This document shows positions 7,198-13,827 of a DNA stretch of 16,296 bases, one piece after another. Origin of the DNA: Algiphilus sp. GTDB taxonomy: Bacteria; Pseudomonadota; Gammaproteobacteria; Nevskiales; Nevskiaceae. The notes beneath the pieces are model-generated. The model was not told the DNA's origin, made no database searches, and saw nothing but the letters and a program-made list of their open reading frames with translations. A program made the position numbers and the translations under genes. The stretch spans positions 1 through 16,296 of the forward strand of contig NZ_JAGLEJ010000055.1 of the NCBI RefSeq assembly GCF_023145115.1, given 5' to 3'. The first letter of the stretch is position 1. The number at the start of each line of letters is the position of its first letter.

Positions 7198-8661
7198 TCA
7201 GGCGGGGCTCGGCGCCGCTGCCGGCATCGATGGCGGGGCGGCGCGCACGCCGCCGTGCCGCATGGCCAGTGCGTCGCCGCTCAATGCAGCGCTGCGCTGC
7301 CGGAGAACCGTGACCAGTGCCCGCCCGCGCGCCGCAACCAGCGCGTGCAGCAGCACGGCCGGTACCGCGACGACCAGGCCCAGCACGGTCGTGATCAGCG
7401 CCTGCGAGATGCCGCCGGCCATGGTCTGGGGGTCACCGGTACCGAAGAGCGTGATCGCCTGGAAGGTATTGATCATGCCCACCACGGTGCCCAGCAGCCC
7501 CATCAGCGGCGCCACAGCGGCGATGATCACGAGGAAGACCGAGAAGCGCTCGATGCGCGCGGTTTCCTTGGCGACCCGGTCGTGCAGGCGCATCTGGACG
7601 GTCTCGGGGTCGTCGTGACGGTGCGCGGACCAGGTCGCGAGCAGGCGGCCGAGCGGATTGTCGGCGCGCGGCTGTCCCGGGTCGCGATCCTGCGATGCCA
7701 TGCGCAGGCTGATCAGCCCGAGGTCCGCGAGCTTGACCAGCGCGAGCAGCAACGACAGCGCCCCGAGGAAGAGAATGGTGTACCCGACCAGCCCGCCCTG
7801 ATCGATGCGCTCGCGCAGCGTTGGCTTCTCCACCAGAAGCTCGAGCAGGGTGCCGCCGGTCGGATCGACCGCGAGCGCGTGCAGCCCCTGTTCCGCGGCG
7901 ACGTAACCCGCCACCCGCTCCAGCTCGCCGCCGGCGGGCTGCCGCGCCAGCACCCGCGGCTGCTGGCGCCCGGCGTCCCACGCCAGATAGGCCGGGTCGG
8001 CGCCCGCGTCGAGCAGGTTGAAGGTGCCGACGCGCACGAGGTCGCGCTCGGTGACCGAGCCATCGGGATCGGCGACCTCGGTGCGCAGGCGCACGATGTC
8101 GTCCGACGCCGCGATCTCGCGCTGGATCTCGAACCACAGTGCCCGGATGTCATCGACGGACGACACTTCCGATGCGTTCCGCATCCGGTTCGCGAAGCCC
8201 TCCAGCCAGACATCGCGATCGGGATACTGGATGCTGGTGGGCGAGGTGACGAAGGCACCGATCAGATCGGATGCATTCTGCTGGAACACGCCCAGAAGCT
8301 CCTTGAGGGCGCCGATCTTGTCGTTCAGCAGCTCGGCCTTGCGGTTGAGCTCCGCCTTGTTGTCGTCGAAGCTGGCCTCCAGCCGGCCGCCCTCGGTCTC
8401 CAGACCGGCCAGTCGGTTCCGGGCCTGATCGAGTCGCTGGCGGGCATCAGCGAGACGTCCGGCATAGGCCGCCTCACGGGCTTCCAGGGCCTCGCGGGCC
8501 TCGGCCTGATACGCCTGCATGCGCTCGACCACGGCCGGCAGGCTGTAGTCGGGCGCCGACTGCTCACCCGCACCGTCCTGCTGGGCGAGCCCGCTCACGG
8601 GCAGCATCATCAGCGCGACGAGCCCCGCGCGCACGGCACCGATCGCCTGCAGCCTCGCCAT
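7198..8661 (-). CDS. Long ExbB-like protein with periplasmic N-terminal domain (TtpC-like), copy 2
   Basis: 487 residues. The signal peptide (MARLQAIGAVRAGLVALMMLPVSGLA, cut before QQDG) is followed by a long coiled coil (about 40-130: repeated Ala/Arg/Leu heptads) and a periplasmic domain matching copy 1 (FVTSPTSIQYPDRDVWLEGF against FRNSPTSLDHPGRESWLADF). The C-terminal ExbB domain has VAPLMGLLGTVVGMINTFQ and TLFGTGDPQTMAGGISQAL. It is the first gene of the TonB operon. ATG 8661 starts the signal peptide and follows a G-rich run (GGGGGGCGG); an upstream ATG at 8685 is possible but adds a charged tail before the signal. It probably forms an inner-membrane proton channel with ExbD copy 2. Confidence 0.92.
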   Translation of the reverse strand: MARLQAIGAVRAGLVALMMLPVSGLAQQDGAGEQSAPDYSLPAVVERMQAYQAEAREALEAREAAYAGRLADARQRLDQARNRLAGLETEGGRLEASFDDNKAELNRKAELLNDKIGALKELLGVFQQNASDLIGAFVTSPTSIQYPDRDVWLEGFANRMRNASEVSSVDDIRALWFEIQREIAASDDIVRLRTEVADPDGSVTERDLVRVGTFNLLDAGADPAYLAWDAGRQQPRVLARQPAGGELERVAGYVAAEQGLHALAVDPTGGTLLELLVEKPTLRERIDQGGLVGYTILFLGALSLLLALVKLADLGLISLRMASQDRDPGQPRADNPLGRLLATWSAHRHDDPETVQMRLHDRVAKETARIERFSVFLVIIAAVAPLMGLLGTVVGMINTFQAITLFGTGDPQTMAGGISQALITTVLGLVVAVPAVLLHALVAARGRALVTVLRQRSAALSGDALAMRHGGVRAAPPSMPAAAPSPA

Positions 8662-8812
8662 CACCGCCCCCCGCCCGCCGTGCATGCGCATCCAGCCACA
8701 CGCGGGCGTAGCCGGCATGCCGCTGCGGACTCGCAACGCCGTTCGCGGCCGTCTCGCCTACGGATCTTCACGGGCACGCCCTCGCCGAGCGGATCATGAC
8801 CATCGTGTCGGA

Positions 8813-8841
8813 ACATTATTGTGTCGACTCGACATTTTCAA
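8813..8841 (-). promoter_or_regulatory. Sigma70-type promoter of the eight-gene TonB operon, inside the preceding gene
   Basis: On the minus strand TTGAAA (8836-8841) is followed after 17 bp by TAATGT (8813-8818). It lies in the last codons of the membrane-protein gene ending at 8816 and points at the long exbB gene starting at 8661, leaving a leader of about 145 nt. The spacer contains the palindrome TGTCGACTCGACA (8822-8834). The -10 hexamer and spacing are the same as at the receptor promoter. Confidence 0.7.
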
Positions 8842-9238
8842 GCCCGGGCGGGGCGGCGGATCGCATGCTGCAGAACAGCAGTGCCAGCCCCTGCAGCAGA
8901 TCGACCGCGCCCAGGATCAGGAGCACCGCCGGTGCTCCGGCCACCACGCCGATGGCGAACAGCGCGGCGGCAGCGAGCTTGACCACGATGGTCGCCGCGA
9001 TCGCATCGGACCTGGCGCCGATGCGCATGCGCAGGAAGGCGAGACCGGCACCGAGCAGACCGAGCAGGTGCAGCAGCAGATAGACCCCAGCGCTCGTCGG
9101 CAGCGACCCCGACCATTCGAGCCAGGCGTTGAGCGCCAGCAACAGGTCGAGCACCCAGGCACCGACCACCGGCACCGCGAGCACCGAGAAGAGCACGAGA
9201 TCGCCGATCGCGACCTGCCGATAGAGGGCGTCGCGCAT
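8816..9238 (-). CDS. Small four-helix inner-membrane protein, unknown function
   Basis: 140 residues with four hydrophobic segments: about 11-37 (IGDLVLFSVLAVPVVGAWVL), 50-68 (SAGVYLLLHLLGLLGAGLAF), 80-98 (ATIVVKLAAAALFAIGVVAG) and 101-122 (AVLLILGAVDLLQGLALLF). I do not recognise the family. The start codon overlaps the stop of the NTF2-like gene by one base (TGATG), so it is translated with the catabolic operon and probably works with it, perhaps in substrate handling at the inner membrane. Its last codons carry the promoter and operator of the next operon, which may constrain the C-terminal residues (ENVESTQ). ATG 9238 was chosen because of this coupling; an upstream in-frame start would lie inside the NTF2-like gene. 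Confidence 0.75.
   Translation of the reverse strand: MRDALYRQVAIGDLVLFSVLAVPVVGAWVLDLLLALNAWLEWSGSLPTSAGVYLLLHLLGLLGAGLAFLRMRIGARSDAIAATIVVKLAAAALFAIGVVAGAPAVLLILGAVDLLQGLALLFCSMRSAAPPGLENVESTQ
8822..8834. promoter_or_regulatory. Operator-like inverted repeat TGTC-N5-GACA at the TonB operon promoter
   Basis: TGTCGACTCGACA is a perfect 13-bp inverted repeat around one central base. It fills most of the -35/-10 spacer, so a bound protein would exclude RNA polymerase. The same 13-mer (allowing for strand) is at 12233-12245 and the TGTC-N5-GACA core is at 13753-13765. Confidence 0.65.
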
Positions 9239-9636
9239 CACGCGGTGAATGCCGCCACTGCTTCGGCGGTATTCATGAAATCGCGGAAGCGGAGCCACTT
9301 GCCATCCGCCACCGTGATGACGTGCGCGAAGGCGGAGCGGATGTCGCGTCCGGTCGAGCGCGCGGTGAGATGCAGCTCCCCGGTCACCGTCACCATCCGG
9401 CCGTCGCTCAGGAACTGCTCGGGCTCGAAGCGATGAATGTCGACGGAGCTCAGCACGGTCGAGAAGAAGCGCTCGGCCTCGCCGGCGCCCCGATAGGTAC
9501 CCGCGTAGGGAATCACCGACGGGCCGTAGAACTCGATCAGCACATCGTCGGCCATCAGTTCGACGATGGCGGGAACGTCCTTGTTGCCGAAGCGGGTGAA
9601 TACTTCGACCGTGGTGTCGATTTCACTGGTGCTCAT
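9238..9636 (-). CDS. NTF2-like / SnoaL-like small protein
   Basis: 132 residues with the pattern of the NTF2-like (SnoaL) fold. There is an N-terminal helix pair (TTVEVFTRFGNKDVPAIVEL), then MADDVLIEFYGP, a loop with GTYRGAGEAERFFSTVL, and alternating strands VTVTGELHLTARSTGR and FAHVITVADGKWLRFRDFMN. Members include isomerases, hydratases, dehydratases and non-enzymatic pocket proteins, so no reaction can be assigned. Some relatives bind steroid or polyketide ligands. ATG 9636 has a good ribosome-binding site (GAGGAGACC) and lies 22 bp after the ferredoxin gene; the gene overlaps the following membrane-protein gene by one base. Being between ferredoxin and membrane protein, it probably acts on the P450 pathway intermediate. 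Confidence 0.8.
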   Translation of the reverse strand: MSTSEIDTTVEVFTRFGNKDVPAIVELMADDVLIEFYGPSVIPYAGTYRGAGEAERFFSTVLSSVDIHRFEPEQFLSDGRMVTVTGELHLTARSTGRDIRSAFAHVITVADGKWLRFRDFMNTAEAVAAFTA

Positions 9637-9658
9637 TGCGGTCTCCTCGCAATTGGGT

Positions 9659-9967
9659 TCATTCGTGCTGTGCAACGGTGACGGTGAGTCCGTCCATGTC
9701 CTCGCTGAGCGCGATCTGGCAGGCCAGCCGGCTGGTGCTGCGGGCATTCAGCAGCTCGTCCAGGAGCTCGGCCTCGAACGCGCCCTGCGCCGGCAGCCGA
9801 TCGATCCAGCCGTCGGCGACGTAGACCTGGCAGGTGGCGCACGAACACTCGCCGCCACAGGTCGCCTCGACCAGATCCAGCGCCAGCAGCACCTCCATCA
9901 GCCGATCGCCGGGAGTGCATTCGAGTACCCGTTGATTGCCCGCCCGATCGGTAACGTTGATCTTCAT
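9659..9967 (-). CDS. Adrenodoxin-type [2Fe-2S] ferredoxin, probable P450 electron donor
   Basis: 102 residues. Cluster ligands are visible as Cys37, Cys43 and Cys46 in TCGGECSCATCQVYV and Cys83 in LACQI, the C-x5-C-x2-C...C spacing of adrenodoxin/putidaredoxin-type ferredoxins; Cys41 is an extra cysteine common in this subgroup. Such proteins pass electrons one at a time from an FAD reductase to a bacterial class I P450. The gene is in the same orientation, with the dienoyl-CoA isomerase gene between it and the P450. No ferredoxin reductase is in the window, so it must be encoded elsewhere. ATG 9967 has a strong ribosome-binding site (GGAAGGA). Confidence 0.93.
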   Translation of the reverse strand: MKINVTDRAGNQRVLECTPGDRLMEVLLALDLVEATCGGECSCATCQVYVADGWIDRLPAQGAFEAELLDELLNARSTSRLACQIALSEDMDGLTVTVAQHE

Positions 9968-9991
9968 TCCTTCCTGCTCGGTTGCTCACGG

Positions 9992-10026
9992 ATGGCGCAG
10001 CGCAACGGCTGCGCCCTTCAGTTTTT
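9992..10026 (+). terminator. Terminator-like hairpin with T-run between ferredoxin and isomerase genes
   Basis: GCGCAGC (9992-9998) pairs with GCTGCGC (10005-10011), and TTCAGTTTTT follows on the plus strand. This is terminator-like only for plus-strand transcription, yet both flanking genes are on the minus strand. It could stop antisense transcription or be a fortuitous hairpin in this 130-bp intercistronic gap. Confidence 0.3.
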
Positions 10027-10097
10027 CGGGCTCCACGTCCCGGTCGGCTGTGTCCCGGCCGGGCCGCCACCGACGACGACGGGGGTGTGGCGCGCGC

Positions 10098-10925
10098 TCA
10101 TGGCAGCAGATCGTCGAAGGCGACCGCCTGCCGGTCGCGCTGTGCCGCGATCGCGCGCGGAATGTCGTCGGTCACGAACATGGCGGCGTTCCAGGCGGTC
10201 ATGAAATCCAGCCCTTCCGCCACGCTTCGCGCACGGTTGCGCCGCAGCGCGACCTTGGTGCCGCTGACCGCCAGTGGTGACAGCGCCGCGACCCGCGCTG
10301 CCATGGCACGCGCGGCTTCGTCCAGTGCCGCCGCATCCTCGACCACGCGGCAGACGAATCCGACGGCTCGCGCCTCCTCTGCCGGCATGCGTCGCCCGGT
10401 GAGTGCGAGCTCATCGACCACCGCCGGCGAGATCAGCGCGGGCAGACGCTGCAGCACACCCATGTCCGCGGTGATGCCGATGTTGACCTCGTGGATGCTG
10501 TAGAACGCATCCGCGGCGCAGAGGCGCAGATCGGTTCCGCACAGCAGATCCAGCCCGGCGCCTATGCACGCGCCCTGGGTGGCCGCGATGACCGGCACGC
10601 GCAGCCGTTCGAGCTGGTCGATGGGCTTCTGCAGGTACTGGATCTTGCGACGCAGCCACTCGCGGTAGCGCCCCGGCTCCGCCTCCGCCTGCGCCCGCAC
10701 GGCCTCGAAGAAGTCGAGATCCATCCCGGCACAGAAGTGCGCTCCCTCCGCGCGCAGCACGAGGGCGCGGATCGCGGGCTCGCCATCCACCAGGTCGAGG
10801 GCGGCGGAAAGCTCGCCCCAGAATGCGTCCTGCAGCGTGTTCAGCGCCCCGGCGCGGCTCAGCGTGAGCTCCGCCAGCGGACCATCGCGCGTCAGCCGGA
10901 AGCCTTCCGCCTGCATCATCTCCAT
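10098..10925 (-). CDS. Enoyl-CoA hydratase/isomerase family, delta3,5-delta2,4-dienoyl-CoA isomerase (ECH1) type
   Basis: 275 residues of the crotonase fold. The oxyanion-hole regions are visible as HFCAGMDL (63-70) and GACIGAGLDLL (118-128). The three acidic residues that define mammalian ECH1 (Asp176, Glu196, Asp204) correspond to Asp126, Glu146 and Asp154, with the same spacing of 20 and 8. The context HEVNIGITADMGVLQRLP matches ECH1 closely. Such enzymes shift 3,5-dienoyl-CoA to 2,4-dienoyl-CoA during beta-oxidation of acyl chains with odd-position double bonds. The family call is firm; the reaction is inferred from these residues. ATG 10925 is preceded by a purine-rich GGGGAACC; starts at 10919 or 10916 are possible. 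It sits 31 bp after the P450 gene in the same operon. Confidence 0.88.
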   Translation of the reverse strand: MEMMQAEGFRLTRDGPLAELTLSRAGALNTLQDAFWGELSAALDLVDGEPAIRALVLRAEGAHFCAGMDLDFFEAVRAQAEAEPGRYREWLRRKIQYLQKPIDQLERLRVPVIAATQGACIGAGLDLLCGTDLRLCAADAFYSIHEVNIGITADMGVLQRLPALISPAVVDELALTGRRMPAEEARAVGFVCRVVEDAAALDEAARAMAARVAALSPLAVSGTKVALRRNRARSVAEGLDFMTAWNAAMFVTDDIPRAIAAQRDRQAVAFDDLLP

Positions 10926-10956
10926 GATCGGTTCCCCGGTATGGCGGTTCAGGGAC

Positions 10957-12195
10957 TCAGGAACGGAGCACGACCGGCAGCGACTGCAGACCATAGGTCA
11001 GCAGGCCGCCGCGCTGCCGGCGCTTGGGCGCCGAACCGGCCTCGATCGCCGAGCAGTTGTCGAGGATGACCTCGAGCATCTTCTCGGCCTCCATGCGCGC
11101 GACGCCGGACCCGAGGCAGTGATGGATGCCGTGCCCGAAGGTCACGTGCTTGCCGATGTTCGGTCGGTTCAGGATGAACCGGTCGGGATCGGGAAAGACG
11201 CTCGGATCGCGGTTGGCCGCCGCCATGAAGAACGCCACCCACTGGCCCTCGCCGATCCGCACCCCGCCGTGCTCGCAGTCGCGGGTGGCCACGCGGAACA
11301 GGCGTTGCGGCGGGCCGTCACGGCGCAGGCTCTCCTCGATGAAGGGCCGGATCTGGGTGCGGTCGTGCTTCAGCAGCGTGAAGAGCTCGGGCTCCTCCTG
11401 AAGGGTCGATACCAGGTTGCCCAGCAGGTAGGTGGTGGTTTCGGCACCGGCCACGACGAGCGTGATGCAGAACAGGACCACTTCCTCCTTGGTGAGGTAC
11501 TGGCCTTCATCCTCCGCACGGATGAATGCCGCCATCAGCGTGTCCGGCACCTCCTCGCCGCGCTCGATGGCCGCATAGCAGCTCGCCACCTTCTCGCTGT
11601 AGTAGGTGAACAGCTCGACGTTGCACTGCTGGCGTTCTTCGGGCGTGAAGTCCGACGACACCATGAAGGCGTTGGCCCAGCGCACGAGACGGGAGTAGTC
11701 CTCGCGCGGAGTGCCGATGAGGAAGGTCATGATGATCGACGGCAGCACGCCGGCAACTTCCTTCATGAAGTCGACGTCGTTGTCGAGCAGCTCGTTGATC
11801 ATCTCGCTGATGGATTGCGTCACCAACGGTGCGATATCGGCCCCCACCCGCTTGGGCGTGAAGGCCTTCTTCGCGATGTTGCGCAGCACCGTGTGCCGCG
11901 GCCGGTCGTGATTGACGAGCATGAGCGTCGGGGCGGCGGAGGATTCCTGCATCGGATCACGCGACGAGAAGGTTTCGTGATCCTTGAGCACACCCACCAC
12001 GTCCTCGTAGCGCGTGAAGACCCATGCCGGATTCGGCTCGTCGACGCCCGGCACGGTCCCCGGCGGGTAGTCGAGCAGCCCGAACTGGGGCAGCTGCTCG
12101 CGCAGCAGTTCGTAGTAGGGATACGGATTCGCGATCACGTCCGGATCGCGCAGCTTCGTGACGTCGAAGTCGGTCTCGAATTTCAGCTCGGCCAC
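10957..12195 (-). CDS. Cytochrome P450 monooxygenase, soluble bacterial class I type
   Basis: 412 residues with all P450 landmarks: I-helix AGAETT (249-254), the ExxR pair Glu288/Arg291 (EESLR), and the heme loop FGHGIHHCLG with axial Cys360. There is no membrane anchor or fused reductase, so it needs an external ferredoxin, supplied by the gene at 9659. It inserts one oxygen atom from O2 into a hydrophobic substrate, which cannot be named from the sequence. GTG 12195 was chosen because GGAG lies 7 bp upstream and the residues that follow begin the normal P450 N-terminus. A TTG at 12258 is in frame, but its codons coincide with the promoter and operator. The acidic WVFTRYEDVVGVLKDHETFSS region is normal for the family. 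Confidence 0.95.
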   Translation of the reverse strand: MAELKFETDFDVTKLRDPDVIANPYPYYELLREQLPQFGLLDYPPGTVPGVDEPNPAWVFTRYEDVVGVLKDHETFSSRDPMQESSAAPTLMLVNHDRPRHTVLRNIAKKAFTPKRVGADIAPLVTQSISEMINELLDNDVDFMKEVAGVLPSIIMTFLIGTPREDYSRLVRWANAFMVSSDFTPEERQQCNVELFTYYSEKVASCYAAIERGEEVPDTLMAAFIRAEDEGQYLTKEEVVLFCITLVVAGAETTTYLLGNLVSTLQEEPELFTLLKHDRTQIRPFIEESLRRDGPPQRLFRVATRDCEHGGVRIGEGQWVAFFMAAANRDPSVFPDPDRFILNRPNIGKHVTFGHGIHHCLGSGVARMEAEKMLEVILDNCSAIEAGSAPKRRQRGGLLTYGLQSLPVVLRS

Positions 12196-12228
12196 GCTGG
12201 TCTCCTGTTCGTATACTTCTGGTTCGAC

Positions 12229-12258
12229 ATTGTGTCGAGTCGACACGATTTCTGTCAA
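12229..12258 (-). promoter_or_regulatory. Sigma70-type promoter of the P450 operon
   Basis: A perfect TTGACA (12253-12258, minus strand) lies 18 bp before CACAAT (12229-12234), 6 bp past the ALDH stop codon. Transcription would start near 12222, about 27 nt before the GTG start of the P450. The inverted repeat 12233-12245 overlaps the spacer and the first -10 base. Confidence 0.6.
12233..12245. promoter_or_regulatory. Operator-like inverted repeat TGTC-N5-GACA at the P450 promoter
   Basis: TGTCGAGTCGACA is a perfect inverted repeat, extended by one more pair to GTGTCGAGTCGACAC (12232-12246). It is the complement of the repeat at 8822-8834, so the two are one sequence read on opposite strands. 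It sits between the -35 and -10 boxes, a typical repressor position. Confidence 0.65.
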
Positions 12259-12263
12259 GTGCC

Positions 12264-13700
12264 TTATCCGCGTGTCATCAGGAATCGCGAGAAGCGGTCG
12301 AACACGGGTCCGTAGGGCGGGCGGATGACGCGCCCCAGATCGACGCGCGTCTGCCGATACACCGCGCGCGCGTTGGAGAACTGACGAAAGCCGTCGAAGC
12401 CGTGATAGGCCCCCATGCCGCTGGGGCCGACACCGCCGAACGGAAGGTCGTCGAAGGTGTAATGCATGATCACGTCATCCAGCGTCACGCCTCCGGAGGT
12501 GGTTTCCTCGAGGACGCGGCGGCGCTCGCCGGCGTCGCGCCCGAAGAAGTAGAGCGCCAGCGCGCGCGGCCGCGCATTGACGTGCGCCAGCGCATCATCG
12601 AACCGGCGATAGGTGCGGATGATCAGCAGCGGCCCGAAGATCTCCTCGCGCGACACGCGGAGGTGATCCGGCGGGTCGATGATCAGCGTCACCGGCACCC
12701 GGGCCCCGTCGTGCGCGCCGTCCGACCGGGTATCCACCCCGGCCTGCCGGCATTCATCGAGATAGGCGCCGATGCGCTCGCGCTGGCGCTGATTGATGAC
12801 GGCCACATAGTCGCCGCTTGCGGCGCCGTCCGGGAGCATGCGCCGCACCTCCCGCTGCAGGGCCGCGACCAGTGCATCGCGCGCATCCTCGGGTACCAGG
12901 ACATAATCCGGCGCAAGGCATACCTGGCCGGCATTGAACACCTTGCCGAAGGCGATGCACGCCGCGGCCCGGTCGAGATCCGCCCCCGTGCCGATGATCA
13001 CCGGCGACTTGCCGCCGAGCTCCAGCGTCAGCGGCGTGAGATTGTCCGCAGCCGCCCGCATGATGTGGCGCGCGATGGCGGTACCGCCGGTGAACACGAG
13101 ATGATCGAGCGGCAGGGCGCTGAAGTACTGACCCGCGGCCGCGTCACCGGTGACGGTTGCCACCTCGGTGCGGTCGAAGGCGCCGTCGAGCAGCTCGACC
13201 ATCACCGCCGACGCGTGGGGCGTGTGCTCTGAGGGCTTGACCAGCGCCCGGTTGCCGGCTGCGAGAACGCCCGCGAGCGGGGTCAGCGTCAGGTTCACGG
13301 GGATGTTCCAGGGGCTCAGGATCCCCACCACGCCGAGCGGCTGGTAATGGACGCGACAGCGTCCGCCGAAGAGCGAGAACGGGAAATCGGCGCGCCGCCG
13401 CTCCGGCCGCATCCATCGCCGCACGCCCTTGCGCGCGAGCCGGATCGCCTTCCCGGTGGTGGCCACGTCCGCAAAGTACGACTGGCGCGGCGACCGGTAC
13501 CCGAAGTCCTCGCTCAGCGCCTCGCACAGTCGATCCGCGTGCCGGTCGAGCGCCGACCACAGGCGCGAGAGCCGGTCCATGCGCACCGCCGCCGACGGGT
13601 AGCGCTCGGCCTCGTAGCCGGACCGCAGCGCGGCCAGTCTGGCATCCATCTCCGCCTGCCCGGCGGCACTCTCATCGACAACCGCTTGCTGATCGGCCAC
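12264..13700 (-). CDS. Aldehyde dehydrogenase, coniferyl-aldehyde-dehydrogenase-like
   Basis: 478 residues with the complete ALDH active site: Asn132 in SPWNIP, Lys155 in VKPSEHTP, the cofactor motif FTGGTAIA (203-210), general base Glu227 in LELGGKSP and nucleophile Cys261 in NAGQVCLAPDYVLV. The APDYVLV context and C-terminal FSRFLMTRG tail resemble coniferyl aldehyde dehydrogenases, which oxidise many hydrophobic and aromatic aldehydes to acids with NAD(P)+. In this locus it probably oxidises the aldehyde formed after P450 attack. The start is GTG 13700, with GAGGGTGAA about 6 bp upstream. It is divergent from the MarR-like gene, with a 127-bp shared regulatory region. Confidence 0.92.
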   Translation of the reverse strand: MADQQAVVDESAAGQAEMDARLAALRSGYEAERYPSAAVRMDRLSRLWSALDRHADRLCEALSEDFGYRSPRQSYFADVATTGKAIRLARKGVRRWMRPERRRADFPFSLFGGRCRVHYQPLGVVGILSPWNIPVNLTLTPLAGVLAAGNRALVKPSEHTPHASAVMVELLDGAFDRTEVATVTGDAAAGQYFSALPLDHLVFTGGTAIARHIMRAAADNLTPLTLELGGKSPVIIGTGADLDRAAACIAFGKVFNAGQVCLAPDYVLVPEDARDALVAALQREVRRMLPDGAASGDYVAVINQRQRERIGAYLDECRQAGVDTRSDGAHDGARVPVTLIIDPPDHLRVSREEIFGPLLIIRTYRRFDDALAHVNARPRALALYFFGRDAGERRRVLEETTSGGVTLDDVIMHYTFDDLPFGGVGPSGMGAYHGFDGFRQFSNARAVYRQTRVDLGRVIRPPYGPVFDRFSRFLMTRG

Positions 13701-13729
13701 GGCTTCACCCTCGTCTCCAGGAGAGCCGC

Positions 13730-13758
13730 ATATTCTCGTCTTGACGATACTATGTCAA
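13730..13758 (-). promoter_or_regulatory. Putative promoter of the ALDH gene
   Basis: On the minus strand TTGACA (13753-13758) is followed after 17 bp by GAATAT (13730-13735), a weak -10 match. The 13 bases starting with the -35 box (TTGACATAGTATC) are identical to those at the receptor promoter. The -35 box is part of the TGTC-N5-GACA inverted repeat. Confidence 0.45.
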
Positions 13759-13769
13759 TCCGACACTAT
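13741..13769 (+). promoter_or_regulatory. Putative promoter of the MarR-like regulator gene
   Basis: TTGACG (13741-13746) and CACTAT (13764-13769) are 17 bp apart on the plus strand; transcription would start near 13776, about 50 nt before the TTG start. The spacer and first -10 bases carry the operator-like repeat, so the regulator probably controls its own gene. Confidence 0.5.
13753..13765. promoter_or_regulatory. Operator-like inverted repeat TGTC-N5-GACA between regulator and ALDH genes
   Basis: TGTCAATCCGACA shares the TGTC-N5-GACA core with 8822-8834 and 12233-12245, but its central five bases differ. It overlaps the predicted -35 of ALDH and spacer of the regulator promoter. A second overlapping inverted repeat, TTGAC-N8-GTCAA (13741-13758), is also present. 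Confidence 0.6.
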
Positions 13770-13827
13770 TGTGAGCGATGAATGTGGCCGGCCATAATCC
13801 GGTTTCATCATCGATCGGATCCGAGCA

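Noticed and set aside
6853..8799. Plus-strand open frame of 648 codons
   Set aside because: Longest frame of the window but lies opposite exbD and the long exbB gene, whose membrane helices and motifs are unambiguous.
12195..12258. N-terminal extension of the P450 to the TTG at 12258
   Set aside because: These 21 codons overlap the -35 box, the operator and the -10; the GTG at 12195 has a proper ribosome-binding site and gives the normal P450 N-terminus.
10837..12315. Plus-strand 492-codon frame opposite the P450
   Set aside because: Antisense to a P450 with complete heme, ExxR and I-helix motifs.
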